Of a stretch of 64,000 nt of DNA, positions 1 through 8,707 are shown piece after piece (position 1 is the stretch's first letter; every line of letters begins with the position of its first letter). The DNA lies in the NCBI RefSeq assembly GCF_014224355.1, contig NZ_VNWP01000012.1:1-64000 (forward strand), in the 5' to 3' direction. The position numbers and the translations under genes were made by a program. This stretch comes from Synechococcus sp. BSA11S (GTDB taxonomy: Bacteria; Cyanobacteriota; Cyanobacteriia; PCC-6307; Cyanobiaceae). Under the pieces are notes generated by a model that saw only the letters and a program-made list of their open reading frames with translations, was not told where the DNA came from and did not search any database.

Positions 1-126
1 ATAGGCGGTGGGGAACAGCAGCAGACCGGACCACCCGACAAAAACAAAGCGATCACGCTTCAGCCAGTCATCGAGGACGTCGAACCATCCCCGTGCGGCA
101 GGCGCGCGCCCTAAAGCGATCGTCAT
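1..126 (-). CDS. psbD: Photosystem II D2 protein, N-terminal fragment (runs off the window)
   Basis: Reading the minus strand from ATG at 126 gives 42 residues: MTIALGRAP, then [15 protein letters not shown] and [13 protein letters not shown]. This is the hallmark N-terminus of D2, the core reaction-centre subunit of photosystem II in the thylakoid membrane. The visible part is the stromal N-terminus and the start of the first membrane helix; the rest (about 310 residues) lies left of the window. psbC normally follows psbD, but this cannot be seen here. It is divergent from the UPF0367 gene, with 176 bp between them. Recognition is by family signature, so the call is firm although only 12% of the gene is present. 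Confidence 0.95.
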   Translation of the reverse strand, partial: MTIALGRAPAARGWFDVLDDWLKRDRFVFVGWSGLLLFPTAY

Positions 127-156
127 GCAGGTACTTCATGAACCTTTACAACCAAC

Positions 157-162
157 ATCCTA
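157..162 (-). promoter_or_regulatory. Candidate -10 box for psbD
   Basis: On the minus strand the hexamer TAGGAT fits the TANNNT pattern of cyanobacterial -10 elements and lies 31 bp before the psbD ATG. No good -35 is visible at 17 bp spacing, and no strong Shine-Dalgarno precedes the start. This is a pattern match only. Confidence 0.25.
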
Positions 163-302
163 CAAAAACCGGCAGCCCCCGGGAGCCCTCTCCCACGAGC
201 ACACCCCGAAATGAGTAAAAGCACTCAGCCAGCCCTGTCGGTGGCCGGCGGCGGTGCGGCAGACCGTTCGCCAGAGTGGGCCCTGGCCTTCAAACGCAGA
301 AC

Positions 303-566
303 GTGTACGTCGTCGAGCTCGCCCTCAAGCTCAGTCCCATGCCCATCTCGGTGCAGCGAAAGGAGCTCAGTGACGCCCAGTCGCTCCACAGCGAGATCAG
401 GGCAGCCATGGAAAGCGGCCAACCCCGGGTGCTCGAGCTCCACTGTGAGAAAGCCGAGGAGAAGCGCGTCAGCCTGCTCAGCGGGGAACTCCTGGCCGTT
501 CAGCTCTATGAGAAGTCGGCGGTCGGCGGCGGCAGCAAGCGGCCCGGATTCAGCGTCGACGGTTGA
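303..566 (+). CDS. UPF0367 family conserved cyanobacterial protein
   Basis: 87 residues beginning at a GTG (reads [14 protein letters not shown]). The sequence has [12 protein letters not shown], a central [14 protein letters not shown] segment and a C-terminal YEKS...[11 protein letters not shown] recognise these as the UPF0367 family, which is nearly confined to cyanobacteria and plastid lineages and has no assigned function. An ATG further upstream (276) is in frame, but the GTG matches the family's short N-terminus. Its TGA overlaps the ATG of the next gene by one base, so the two are probably translationally coupled. Confidence 0.8.
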   Translation: MYVVELALKLSPMPISVQRKELSDAQSLHSEIRAAMESGQPRVLELHCEKAEEKRVSLLSGELLAVQLYEKSAVGGGSKRPGFSVDG

Positions 567-1303
567 TGGCCTTGGGCAGCCCCTCCGGCGGAGCCTCGCC
601 GCCGGGGTCGTCCCCCGCCCTGGTGGCGGAAGGTCTCTGTCTGACCTGGGCCAACGGCAGCCAGGCCCTGAATCACTGTGACCTGCGCCTGCCAGGATCC
701 GGCCTCTGGATGCTGGTGGGCGGCAACGGCAGTGGCAAGAGCACTCTGCTGCGCCTGCTCGCGGGCCTGCTTGAGCCCAGCAGTGGCCGCGTCAGGTTGA
801 CCCTCAAGCCTGCCCTGGTCTTCCAGAACCCCGACCACCAGTTGCTGCTGCCCAGCTGCGGAACGGATCTGCAGCTCGGTCTGGCGCAGGACCTGGCCCC
901 GGAACAGCGCCAGGGTCGCCTGGCCGCGGCCCTGGCCCAGGTGGGGCTTGGGGGATTTGAGGGGCGACCGATTCATACCCTCAGCGGCGGACAGAAACAG
1001 CGGCTGGCGATCGCCGGCGCCCTCGCCGGTGACGCGAGCCTTCTCCTGCTCGATGAGCCCACTGCCTTGCTCGACCCCGAAAGCCAGGGGGAGGTGCTGC
1101 AGCTGATCGATCGGCTCTGCCATCGCCCTGATCGGCCTCTCACCGCGTTGTGGATCACCCATCGCCTCGAAGAGCTCGACCACTGCGACGCGGCCGCCGA
1201 AATGGAGCGGGGGCTGATCGGCCCCTGGCAGCAGGGGCCAGCCCTGCGGCGGACCATCGAGAACCGGCTTCCCCCCTTGCCTGCCGGCAGGGCCGGCGGG
1301 TAG
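566..1303 (+). CDS. ABC transporter ATP-binding protein, CbiO/EcfA-like
   Basis: 245 residues. Walker A GGNGSGKST is near residue 50, Q-loop FQNPDHQ near residue 90, signature LSGGQKQRL near 140, Walker B LLLLDEPT near 160, and an H-loop ITHR near 193. The Q-loop 'NPDHQ' resembles ATPases of energy-coupling-factor (vitamin/metal) importers. It should energise import of a small ligand at the plasma membrane, but no permease or substrate-binding protein is next to it, so the substrate is unknown. ATG at 566 overlaps the preceding TGA. A TTG three bases upstream is a less likely start. The C-terminus (after about residue 215) is low in recognisable motifs. Confidence 0.85.
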   Translation: MALGSPSGGASPPGSSPALVAEGLCLTWANGSQALNHCDLRLPGSGLWMLVGGNGSGKSTLLRLLAGLLEPSSGRVRLTLKPALVFQNPDHQLLLPSCGTDLQLGLAQDLAPEQRQGRLAAALAQVGLGGFEGRPIHTLSGGQKQRLAIAGALAGDASLLLLDEPTALLDPESQGEVLQLIDRLCHRPDRPLTALWITHRLEELDHCDAAAEMERGLIGPWQQGPALRRTIENRLPPLPAGRAGG

Positions 1304-1319
1304 GGTCTCGTGATCCCAT

Positions 1320-1391
1320 TCCTCGGTAGCTCAGCGGGAGAGCGGTCGGCTGTTAACCGATTGGTCGCAGGTTCGAATCCTGCCCGGGGAG
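1320..1391 (+). tRNA. tRNA-Asn (anticodon GTT)
   Basis: A full cloverleaf can be drawn. The acceptor stem TCCTCGG pairs with CCGGGGA (one G-T wobble). The D arm contains AGCTCAGCGGGAGAGC. The anticodon stem GTCGG/CCGAT flanks loop CTGTTAA with GTT at 1352-1354. The T arm contains GGTTCGAATCC, and the discriminator base is G at 1391. The 3' CCA is not encoded, as is usual in cyanobacteria, so it depends on CCA-adding activity (a family member lies at 15.1-16.3 kb). A run of five T follows directly. Confidence 0.95.
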
Positions 1392-1718
1392 TTTTTCACG
1401 ATTCATCACGGCCTGAAGAGGTCGAATGTTCTGGCACCTGCTCCGGCGAGCCCAGCCCGGGGCAAGCCTGATGGCACTCGTCACAACGGGACGCCGACGA
1501 CAAGAGCGAAGCCGAAAGAAAATCTGAAGATTCAATTCAGATGCTTCTCCGCCTGCTTGCGGATGAACCCAGGCCACGCCTGCTCTCTGGTTGTCAGGCC
1601 AGCCGAGGGAGCGATCAGGCAGTTCGCATCAATGCCAGAGATCAGGAGAAAATAAGGCTCACATTCTTGTGGTATCGGCCATCTGCGCCTTGCCGTCACG
1701 TGTCCTCCAGCCTCTGCC
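1392..1718. other. Intergenic region before rpaA, no gene seen
   Basis: These 327 bases lie between tRNA-Asn and rpaA. Short open frames on both strands have no recognisable protein sequence. I see no tRNA, terminator-grade hairpin or repeat. It probably carries the rpaA promoter and a leader; no single -10/-35 pair stands out. Confidence 0.5.
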
Positions 1719-2510
1719 ATGAAGCCCTGCATCTTGCTGATCGAGGACGACGGGGACATGCGCGAGCTGGTGGCCGGCCACCTCGAGCACGGTGGCTTCA
1801 CCGTGGAGACGGCTGATGACGGAATCAAGGGGCAGGCCATGGCCCTGCAGGCCAATCCCGACCTGATCCTGCTCGACCTGATGCTGCCGAAGGTGGATGG
1901 CCTCACCCTCTGCCAGCGGCTGCGGCGCGATGAGCGCACCGCCGGTATCCCCATCCTGATGATCACGGCCCTTGGCGGCACCAAGGACAAGGTGAGCGGC
2001 TTCAACTCCGGCGCCGACGACTACCTCACCAAGCCTTTCGATCTCGAGGAGCTGATGGTGCGTGTCAAGGCCTTGCTGCGCCGCAGCGACCGGGCACCGC
2101 TCTCCACCAAGCACAGCGAAATCCTCAGCTATGGGCCACTCACACTGGTGCCCGAGCGGTTCGAGGCGATCTGGTTCGACGAACCGGTGCGCCTCACCCA
2201 CCTGGAATTCGAATTGCTCCACTGCCTGCTGCAGCGCCATGGCCAGACCGTGGCGCCTTCATTGATCCTCAAGGAGGTCTGGGGCTACGAACCCGACGAC
2301 GACATCGAGACCATCCGGGTGCATGTGCGTCACCTGCGCACCAAGCTCGAACCAGATCCTCGCAAACCCCGTTTCATCAAGACCGTCTATGGAGCCGGCT
2401 ATTGCCTGGAACTGCCGACCGGCGTCAAGCTGACCCAGCAGGAAGCCCTGATCCACAGCCTGCGGGAGGAGCAACTGGCCGCAGCCTCCCACGCCCTGGA
2501 GAGTGCCTGA
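1719..2510 (+). CDS. rpaA: OmpR-family response regulator RpaA
   Basis: 263 residues: receiver domain (1-120) with acidic pocket ED at 10-11, phosphoacceptor D53 in LILLDLMLP and the switch lysine in YLTKPFD, followed by an OmpR-type winged helix (about 140-235) ending in [13 protein letters not shown]. The stretch [18 protein letters not shown] between the domains and [13 protein letters not shown] are distinctive of RpaA, the transcription factor that in cyanobacteria is phosphorylated by the SasA clock output kinase and controls circadian gene expression. ATG start matches homologues (MKP-ILLIEDD). The gene stands alone and faces holB, 27 bp between stops. Confidence 0.93.
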   Translation: MKPCILLIEDDGDMRELVAGHLEHGGFTVETADDGIKGQAMALQANPDLILLDLMLPKVDGLTLCQRLRRDERTAGIPILMITALGGTKDKVSGFNSGADDYLTKPFDLEELMVRVKALLRRSDRAPLSTKHSEILSYGPLTLVPERFEAIWFDEPVRLTHLEFELLHCLLQRHGQTVAPSLILKEVWGYEPDDDIETIRVHVRHLRTKLEPDPRKPRFIKTVYGAGYCLELPTGVKLTQQEALIHSLREEQLAAASHALESA

Positions 2511-2537
2511 GCTCAGCTGGACTTGCGGGGTGCCGGC

Positions 2538-3497
2538 TCAGCTGATCACACCGCTCAGCTCCAGCAGGGCCACTTCCCAGGCCAGGCGCGGCTGCACGAA
2601 TCCACGCAGCTGGCCCCGCAGCCGCTCCAGCCGTTGCTGAGCTGCCAGCTGGGGGTTCTGGCGCCAGAGGCGCAGCTGCCACCAGTTCAGCAGCCACAAC
2701 TGCTGATCCAGATCGAGCGCTTCGCTCAGGTCACGGGCCAGCCCCATGGCCTCCAGAGGGTCGGCCTCCAGAGCAGCCAGGCGTGAAGCCAGGCCGCTGG
2801 GCAGGGCCCACCACTGGCGGCGGTGCTCGAGCAGTGCCCCCGGAGACCCGGCCGCCAGCTCGATCAGCTCCGGAGGGTCGTCAGCGGCGGCACCTTCAGA
2901 CTGCTCAGCCTGCGCTGCCAGCACCAGCGCCATGGCGCTGGGGTCGAGGGGACGGAAGGGGATCTGCTGGCAGCGGGAGCGGATCGTGCTGAGCAGCCGC
3001 TCCGGTGCGGCGCTGAGCAACAGCAACAGACCTGATCCTGGCTCCTCCAGGGTCTTGAGCAGACCGTTGGCCGCCCCTTCCGCCATCAGCTCCACCGCCT
3101 CGATCACCACCACCGGGCGGGGGCCAGCCACGGCGCGTCTGGCCAGGAAGGGGCCGACGGTGCGGATCTGCTCCAGCCGGATCTGCGGCAGGCCGCGTCT
3201 GCTCACCCCCTTCGCTGCCGCTTGGCTCACCGGCACGAGCTGTCCCTGGTGGGAGTAAGTGGGCTCCAGCCAGAGCAGGTCAGGGTGGTTGCCCTGGATC
3301 AGGCGTCGGCGCAGGGCGGTCGAACCCGCAGGCCCCGCGAGCACGCCCTCCAGGAAGCGCAGGCCCCCCAGGCGCCTGCCCACCCCTTCCGGCCCGGTGA
3401 GCAGATAGGCGGCCGCCAGCCGCTGGCGCTCCAGCGAGGCACGCATCAGCGCCACCGCCGTGGGCTGACCGATCAGGTCGGCGAAGAGATCAGCCAT
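2538..3497 (-). CDS. holB: DNA polymerase III delta' subunit
   Basis: 319 residues with an AAA+ clamp-loader fold: LIGQPTAVALMRASL at the N-terminus, P-loop region GPEGVGRR (residues about 35-42), VVVIEAVELM as the Walker B-like strand, LLKTLEEPG, and the sensor/arginine-finger segment STIRSRCQ. The P-loop ends GRR instead of GKT/GKS, as expected for the ATPase-inactive delta' subunit. It helps load the sliding clamp at the replication fork. I start it at ATG 3497, eight bases inside the end of tmk. A longer frame to 3680 only shadows tmk. holB lies last in the P-ATPase-tmk-holB operon. Confidence 0.88.
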   Translation of the reverse strand: MADLFADLIGQPTAVALMRASLERQRLAAAYLLTGPEGVGRRLGGLRFLEGVLAGPAGSTALRRRLIQGNHPDLLWLEPTYSHQGQLVPVSQAAAKGVSRRGLPQIRLEQIRTVGPFLARRAVAGPRPVVVIEAVELMAEGAANGLLKTLEEPGSGLLLLLSAAPERLLSTIRSRCQQIPFRPLDPSAMALVLAAQAEQSEGAAADDPPELIELAAGSPGALLEHRRQWWALPSGLASRLAALEADPLEAMGLARDLSEALDLDQQLWLLNWWQLRLWRQNPQLAAQQRLERLRGQLRGFVQPRLAWEVALLELSGVIS

Positions 3498-4161
3498 CGC
3501 GATGGCCGGGCCCCACGAGAAGGAAGCGCTCCAGCAGTACCGCGTGGATGGCCGCCTCCAGCTCACCTGGAGTTGCTGAGGCCTCCAGGCGCGTCCAGCC
3601 CCGCTCGGTGGCCAGACGGGCAAAACCGGCCGAGACCCGCTCCAGAAACGGCATACCGGCTGCCTCGATCCGATCGGCACCGCGGTGGCCGCGGCGCTCG
3701 GCGGAGAGGGCCAACGGCAGATCGAGCCAGAGGGTGAGATCAGGAGTGAGGCCGCCGGTGGCGATGGCCTCGAGCTGGTCGATCAGCGCCAGGGACAGAC
3801 CCCGGCCATGGCCCTGGTAGGCGGCCGTTGAGCCGGCAAAGCGATCACTGAGCACCCAGTGTCCGGCCGCCAGGGCCGGCTGGATCAGGCTCTGCACGTG
3901 CTGAGCGCGATCGGCGGCGTAGAGCAGAAGCTCGGCGGTGGCCACCGGAGCCGCCTCCTCAGGGGGGTGCAGCAGCAGCTCCCTGAGGCCCTGACCGAGG
4001 GGGGTGCCACCGGGCTCCCGGGTGGTCACCAGCTGGGCGCCCGCCGGCATCAGGCCGCTGCTGGGAAGCCAGGCACGCAGTCGTTCCAGCTGACTCGATT
4101 TCCCCGAGCCATCGATGCCCTCCAGCACCAGAAAGCGGCCTCGTCGCTCAGGGACGGCCAT
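3490..4161 (-). CDS. tmk: Thymidylate kinase
   Basis: 223 residues. P-loop LEGIDGSGKSSQ at about 12-23, TTREPGGTPLG, the DRF triad in VLSDRFAGSTAAYQG, and a LID-region RRGHRGADRIE. It phosphorylates dTMP to dTDP for DNA synthesis. ATG 4161 gives the usual length; an upstream ATG (4185) lies deeper in the preceding gene and adds eight unlikely residues. It overlaps the P-type ATPase stop by 14 bases and holB by 8, so the three genes appear to be one translationally coupled operon. Confidence 0.92.
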   Translation of the reverse strand: MAVPERRGRFLVLEGIDGSGKSSQLERLRAWLPSSGLMPAGAQLVTTREPGGTPLGQGLRELLLHPPEEAAPVATAELLLYAADRAQHVQSLIQPALAAGHWVLSDRFAGSTAAYQGHGRGLSLALIDQLEAIATGGLTPDLTLWLDLPLALSAERRGHRGADRIEAAGMPFLERVSAGFARLATERGWTRLEASATPGELEAAIHAVLLERFLLVGPGHRDG

Positions 4162-6538
4162 GGAGCAGCAACGCGTTGACGACAACGGTGATCGAACTGA
4201 GGGCCATCAGCAGGGCGGCCAGCGGGGGCGAGAGCAGCACACCGAAGCCCGGCAGCAGCGCCCCCGCGGCGACCGGCAGCACGATCAGGTTGTAACCGAA
4301 GGCCCAGAACAGGTTCTGCCTGACCTTGGCCAGGGTGCGGCGAGCCAGGCGCAGGGCCTCCACCAGCGACTCCAGCCGGTCGCCGAGGATCACCAGACCG
4401 GCAGTGTCCTGGGCGATCTGGGTGCCGGTGCCCACGGCGATCCCCAGATCAGCGGCCGCCAGGGCCGGGGCGTCGTTGATGCCGTCACCCACCATCGCCA
4501 CAGGCCCCTGCTGACGCCAGCGCAGGATGTGCTCCAGCTTCTGCTGGGGGTCCAGTTCCCAGGCCAGGCCGGAGCTGGAGAGTCCAAGGCGATCGCCCAG
4601 CTGCAAGACGGGCTCGCGGCGATCACCGCTGAGCACCCCAAGTTGCAAGCCCATGCCAGCAAGCTCCGCCAGGGCCTGGGAGGCATCGTTGCGGGGCTGG
4701 TCCTGCACCGCCACCAGCCCGAGGATGGCGCCAGGGGAGGCCACCGCCAGCACCGTGGTGCCTGCGGATTCCAGCTGGCTCAGGTGTTGCTCAAGATCAG
4801 AGTCCAGGGCGAGACCCTGCTGGCTCAACCAGCCAGGGCGGCCGACCCGCGCCAGTCCCTCCTGGCCGCCGACCCGGCCTTCCACACCGGATCCGACTTC
4901 CGTGCGGCTGTGACTCACTGTTTTCAGGGCCAGCCCGCGGCACTGGGCCTCCTGCAGCAGGGCATGAGCCAGGGGGTGACGCGTGTGCTGCTCGAGGCTG
5001 GCCGCGAGCTGGATCAGGGCATCCCCGGCCGCCCCGGAAGGGTCGCCGGCTCCTGCCGGGAGCACAGCCACCACCAGGGGGCGCCCGAGGGTGAGGGTTC
5101 CGGTCTTGTCGAAGAGCACGCTGTGCAGGCGTGCCGCCATCTCGATTGCGTCGCCACCTCGGAACAACAGGCCGGAGCGGGCCGCCTGGCCCGATCCCAC
5201 CGTGATCGCCGTGGGCGTGGCCAGCCCGAGGGCACAGGGGCAGGCCACAACCAGCACAGCGATAGCCAGCTGCAGGGCCAGGGAGAAGGGACTGGTGGCC
5301 GACGTTCCAAGCACTCCGTGGCCACCATGGGGTGCTTGCTGGGCCACGCCCATCAGCACATGGGGCCAGAGCCTGGTGCCCCATTGCCACCAGAACAGAA
5401 ATGTGGCCAGGGCCAGCAGCAGCACCGCCACGGTGAAGCGGCCGGCCACCCGATCGGCGAGGCTCTGGATCGGAGCCTTGCGGGCCTGGGCCTGTTCCAC
5501 AAGGGCGATGATCCGGGCCAGGGTGGATTCAGGGCCCGTGCGCCGCACCTCCAGGGCCAGGGGAGCCTGCAGGTTGAGCATCCCGGCCATCAGCTCACTG
5601 CCGGGGCCGGCCTCCAGGGGAAGGGGTTCGCCCGTGAGACTGGACACATCCACCGCCGAGTGTCCCTCCACTACCTCGCCATCGACCGGAACACGATCGC
5701 CGGGGAGGAGGCGCACACGATCGCCGGGACGCAGGCCAGCAACGGGCACAGTCCGCGGGGGTCCTTCGCCCAGCAGCAGCAGGGCGGTGTCGGGTTGCAG
5801 GCGCACCAGCTGCTCGAGCGCCTGGCCCGTGCGGTTGCGGGCACGCTCCTCGAGGAAGCGCCCCAGCAGCACGAAGCCCAGCAGCATCACGGGCTCGTTG
5901 AAGAAGCAGGGCCAGCCTGAAGCGGGTCTCAGGTAGGCCACCAGGCTGGCCAGGTAGGCGCTGCCCATGCCCAGCCCCACCAGCGTGTCCATGCTGGGAG
6001 ACCGCAGCCAGGCGTCGCGGACACCCCGGATCAGGATGGAGCGCCCCGGCCCCAGCAGGGCGAGGCTGGCCACGAGGGCGTGAAAGCCGAGATCCCCCAG
6101 CCGGTGGAAACCGGGCAGGGCCATCAGGGCGGCCGGCAGGTGGCCCCCTTCGGCCAGGTGGCCGAGCACCGACACCAGCATCAGGCAGAGAGCCACGATC
6201 AGCTGGCGCCATTCCTGACGCCAGCGGCGCTGCCGGTCCCGCTCGGCCTGGCTGGGGTCGCCGACCACCTGATCGCGCCGTTGGGCCTCAAAGCCCAGGG
6301 CCTGCAGGCTGGCGATCAGTGCCGGTGCCGGATCCTCCGTCGCCCCGACCCGGGCGGGATCCAGACCGATCCAGGCCGTGCGGGTCACCAGATTGACGCT
6401 CGCCTGATCGACGCCTGGTTGCTCCAGCAGTCGCCGCTCCACCGCGCGCACGCAGCCGCCGCACTTCATGCCCTCCACATCCAGGAGCAGGGGCTCGACG
6501 GATGAGCTGGGCGCTGCAGGGGGAGGCGTCAGTGTCAC
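4148..6538 (-). CDS. Copper-type heavy-metal translocating P1B ATPase
   Basis: 796 residues from a GTG. An N-terminal heavy-metal-associated domain carries GMKCGGCV (C26, C29). Several membrane segments follow, then an actuator TGEP motif (SSLTGEPLPLE), the metal-site CPC motif in VACPCALGLATP, the phosphorylation motif DKTGTLT, and the hinge GDGINDAPALAAADLGIA. CPC plus the HMA domain indicates monovalent copper export or delivery. Cyanobacteria usually have two such pumps (CtaA at the plasma membrane, PacS at thylakoids), and I cannot tell which this is. It is the first gene of the operon with tmk and holB, so a copper pump is coupled to replication genes only by position. Confidence 0.9.
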   Translation of the reverse strand: MTLTPPPAAPSSSVEPLLLDVEGMKCGGCVRAVERRLLEQPGVDQASVNLVTRTAWIGLDPARVGATEDPAPALIASLQALGFEAQRRDQVVGDPSQAERDRQRRWRQEWRQLIVALCLMLVSVLGHLAEGGHLPAALMALPGFHRLGDLGFHALVASLALLGPGRSILIRGVRDAWLRSPSMDTLVGLGMGSAYLASLVAYLRPASGWPCFFNEPVMLLGFVLLGRFLEERARNRTGQALEQLVRLQPDTALLLLGEGPPRTVPVAGLRPGDRVRLLPGDRVPVDGEVVEGHSAVDVSSLTGEPLPLEAGPGSELMAGMLNLQAPLALEVRRTGPESTLARIIALVEQAQARKAPIQSLADRVAGRFTVAVLLLALATFLFWWQWGTRLWPHVLMGVAQQAPHGGHGVLGTSATSPFSLALQLAIAVLVVACPCALGLATPTAITVGSGQAARSGLLFRGGDAIEMAARLHSVLFDKTGTLTLGRPLVVAVLPAGAGDPSGAAGDALIQLAASLEQHTRHPLAHALLQEAQCRGLALKTVSHSRTEVGSGVEGRVGGQEGLARVGRPGWLSQQGLALDSDLEQHLSQLESAGTTVLAVASPGAILGLVAVQDQPRNDASQALAELAGMGLQLGVLSGDRREPVLQLGDRLGLSSSGLAWELDPQQKLEHILRWRQQGPVAMVGDGINDAPALAAADLGIAVGTGTQIAQDTAGLVILGDRLESLVEALRLARRTLAKVRQNLFWAFGYNLIVLPVAAGALLPGFGVLLSPPLAALLMALSSITVVVNALLLHGRP

Positions 6539-6636
6539 GGCGGATGCTCCGTCCCCAAGGGTAGGGAGTGTGGCGCCGGGTCCCTGGCCTGTCGGAGACC
6601 CGTCAGGATGGGAGCACTGATCACGCCAGCCGCGCC

Positions 6637-7158
6637 GTGCCCCGCAGCCAACGCAACGACAACTTCATCGACAAGAGTTTCACGGTGATGGCCGACCTGA
6701 TCCTGAAGGTGCTGCCCACCAACCGCCGGGCGAAGGAGGCCTTCGCCTACTACCGCGATGGCATGAGCGCCCAGGGTGATGGGGAATACGCCGAGGCGCT
6801 CGAGAACTATGACGAGGCCCTCAAACTCGAGGACGACCCCCTGGATCGCGCGTTCATCCTCTACAACATGGCCCTCGTGTACACCAGCAATGGTGATCAC
6901 CAGCGCGCGATCGAAACCTACGAGCAGGTGCTGGAGCTCAACAGCAAGATGCCCCAGGCCCTCAACAACATGGCCGTGATCCACCACCATCTGGGTTGCC
7001 TGGCTGAGGAGCGGGGCGATACCGACGAATCCGACCGACGCTTCGATCAGGCGGCCGACTACTGGACCAAGGCGATCCGGATGGCCCCCAACAATTACAT
7101 CGAAGCCCAGAACTGGCTGAAGACCAGCGGCCGTGGTTCTGTCGACGTGTACTTCTGA
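6637..7158 (+). CDS. ycf3: Photosystem I assembly protein Ycf3
   Basis: 173 residues. N-terminus [14 protein letters not shown] and then three tetratricopeptide repeats ([59 protein letters not shown]). Ycf3 is a thylakoid-peripheral chaperone required to assemble PSI subunits PsaA/PsaB. GTG at 6637 gives the family length; the in-frame region upstream has no homologous look. It is divergent from the copper ATPase (98 bp) and convergent with radA. Confidence 0.93.
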   Translation: MPRSQRNDNFIDKSFTVMADLILKVLPTNRRAKEAFAYYRDGMSAQGDGEYAEALENYDEALKLEDDPLDRAFILYNMALVYTSNGDHQRAIETYEQVLELNSKMPQALNNMAVIHHHLGCLAEERGDTDESDRRFDQAADYWTKAIRMAPNNYIEAQNWLKTSGRGSVDVYF

Positions 7159-7190
7159 GCGCGGGACCCGAACCGATCAGGCCCTGAGTC

Positions 7191-8615
7191 TCAGTCGGCG
7201 GAGGGATCCACCCCCAGGGCCGCCACCAGGGCCTCGGCCACACCACCGGCCTCCAGCAGCTCGAGGCCCAGGGCCGCGGCCACCGGAGCCAGGCCGCTGC
7301 TGCGGGGCACAACGGCCCGGCGGAATCCAAGCCGGGCGGCCTCCTGCAACCGCAACTCCAGCTGGGCCACCGAGCGAATCTGCCCCCCCAGCCCCAGTTC
7401 CCCCACCAGCACCGTTCCGGCCGGCAGGATCAGGTCGCGGTAGCTGGCCACCACGGCGGCGGCCACCCCCAGATCGGCGGCGGGCTCCTCCACCTCCAGC
7501 CCACCGGCCACGGCCAGGTAGCAGTCGAAGCGGGAGAGGGGAAGGCCCATGTGCTTCTCCAGCACGGCCAGGATCTGGTGGAGGCGGTTGATGCCGATCC
7601 CGGTGGCGGTTCGCCGGGGGCTGGCATAGCTGGTGGTGCTGACCAGGGCCTGCAGGTCGACCAGAAGAGGGCGGGTGCCCTCGCAGGCCACGATCGTGGC
7701 GGTTCCGGCGCAGGGACCTTCCCCCCCCAGGAAAAGCTCACTGGGATTGGTCACCTCCGCCAGGCCCCGATCACGCATCTCGAACACCCCCAGCTCGTGG
7801 GTGGCGCCGAAGCGATTCTTGACCGCCCGCAGCAGGCGGTGGCTGGCGAAACGATCGCCCTCGAAGGTGAGCACCGCATCCACCAGGTGTTCGAGCACCT
7901 TCGGCCCTGCCAGCATTCCCTCCTTGGTGACGTGGCCCACCAGCAGCAGGGCCATGTCCTGGCGCTTGGCCAGCCGCTGCAGCGCCGCCGCGCACTCCCG
8001 GACCTGGGAGACCGAGCCCGGGGCGCTGTTCAGCTCGGCGTCGTGAAGGGCCTGGATGCTGTCGATGATCGCCACGGCCGGGCGGAGGGCTTCCAGCTCC
8101 TGCAACACCAGCTCCAGATCGGTCTCAGCCAGAAGCTGCAGGCCTTCTTCGCCTGGTCCTCCCTCCGCCGGCTGCTGCAGGCGGCGCCAGCGCAGCTTCA
8201 CCTGCTGGGCCGATTCCTCCGCACTCACGTAGAGCACCGAGCAGTCGGCGGCGAGGGCCCGCGCGCTCTGCAGGAGCAGTGTCGACTTTCCGATGCCCGG
8301 ATCTCCCCCCACAAGCACGAGCGATCCGGGCACGAGTCCGCCGCCCAGAACGCGATCCAGCTCAGGGAAGCCGCTGGAGAGCCGCTGCAACGGGCGCTCG
8401 CCAACGGACTGGATCGGCTCGGACCGCCGGGCCCGTGGACCGGAGTGATCCCCGACGGCGGGAACGGGTACGGCGCGACGACGGCGACCGTCAGCCGCGG
8501 GGTTGCTCTGCTCCACCAGGCTGTTCCAGCTGCCACAACCCGGACAGCGGCCGAAAAACTGACGGGACTGGGCTCCACAGCTCTGACAGGCGTAGAAAGG
8601 GGTGGAACGTCCCAA
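7191..8615 (-). CDS. radA: DNA repair protein RadA
   Basis: 474 residues: N-terminal C4 zinc finger (C10, C13, C24, C27), RecA-like ATPase with Walker A GGDPGIGKST at 103-112, the RadA-specific KNRFG motif (KNRFGATHELGVF), and a C-terminal Lon-like domain. It promotes branch migration and resolution of recombination intermediates. The start is a TTG at 8615, because the conserved finger begins only nine residues later and no ATG/GTG fits. It is divergent from rpaB with a 92-bp gap. Confidence 0.92.
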   Translation of the reverse strand: MGRSTPFYACQSCGAQSRQFFGRCPGCGSWNSLVEQSNPAADGRRRRAVPVPAVGDHSGPRARRSEPIQSVGERPLQRLSSGFPELDRVLGGGLVPGSLVLVGGDPGIGKSTLLLQSARALAADCSVLYVSAEESAQQVKLRWRRLQQPAEGGPGEEGLQLLAETDLELVLQELEALRPAVAIIDSIQALHDAELNSAPGSVSQVRECAAALQRLAKRQDMALLLVGHVTKEGMLAGPKVLEHLVDAVLTFEGDRFASHRLLRAVKNRFGATHELGVFEMRDRGLAEVTNPSELFLGGEGPCAGTATIVACEGTRPLLVDLQALVSTTSYASPRRTATGIGINRLHQILAVLEKHMGLPLSRFDCYLAVAGGLEVEEPAADLGVAAAVVASYRDLILPAGTVLVGELGLGGQIRSVAQLELRLQEAARLGFRRAVVPRSSGLAPVAAALGLELLEAGGVAEALVAALGVDPSAD

Positions 8616-8707
8616 GGAGGTTTGTGAAGAATGGTGGCTTTGGGTGAACTGGCGGGTGCTCGCCCCTTTTCAGTAGGCGGAGATTTTGCAACCGTGCCGG
8701 CGACGCG

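Noticed and set aside
145-164. Two TACA-ending hexamers (TTTACA, CCTACA) upstream of psbD as an HLR1 site for RpaB
   Set aside because: HLR1 half-sites repeat with a period of about 10 bases; these are 14 bases apart and one is degenerate.
211-681. 156-residue frame at the left end
   Set aside because: Ser/Arg-rich shadow of the UPF0367 and ABC genes in another frame.
1320-1718. tRNA-Asn as an integration site for a mobile element
   Set aside because: No integrase, no repeated tRNA 3' end and no change in base composition downstream.
4115-5920. 601-residue open frame on the plus strand opposite the copper ATPase
   Set aside because: Gln/His/Gly-rich translation with no family features, exactly antisense to a strongly supported P-type ATPase; typical GC-rich shadow frame.
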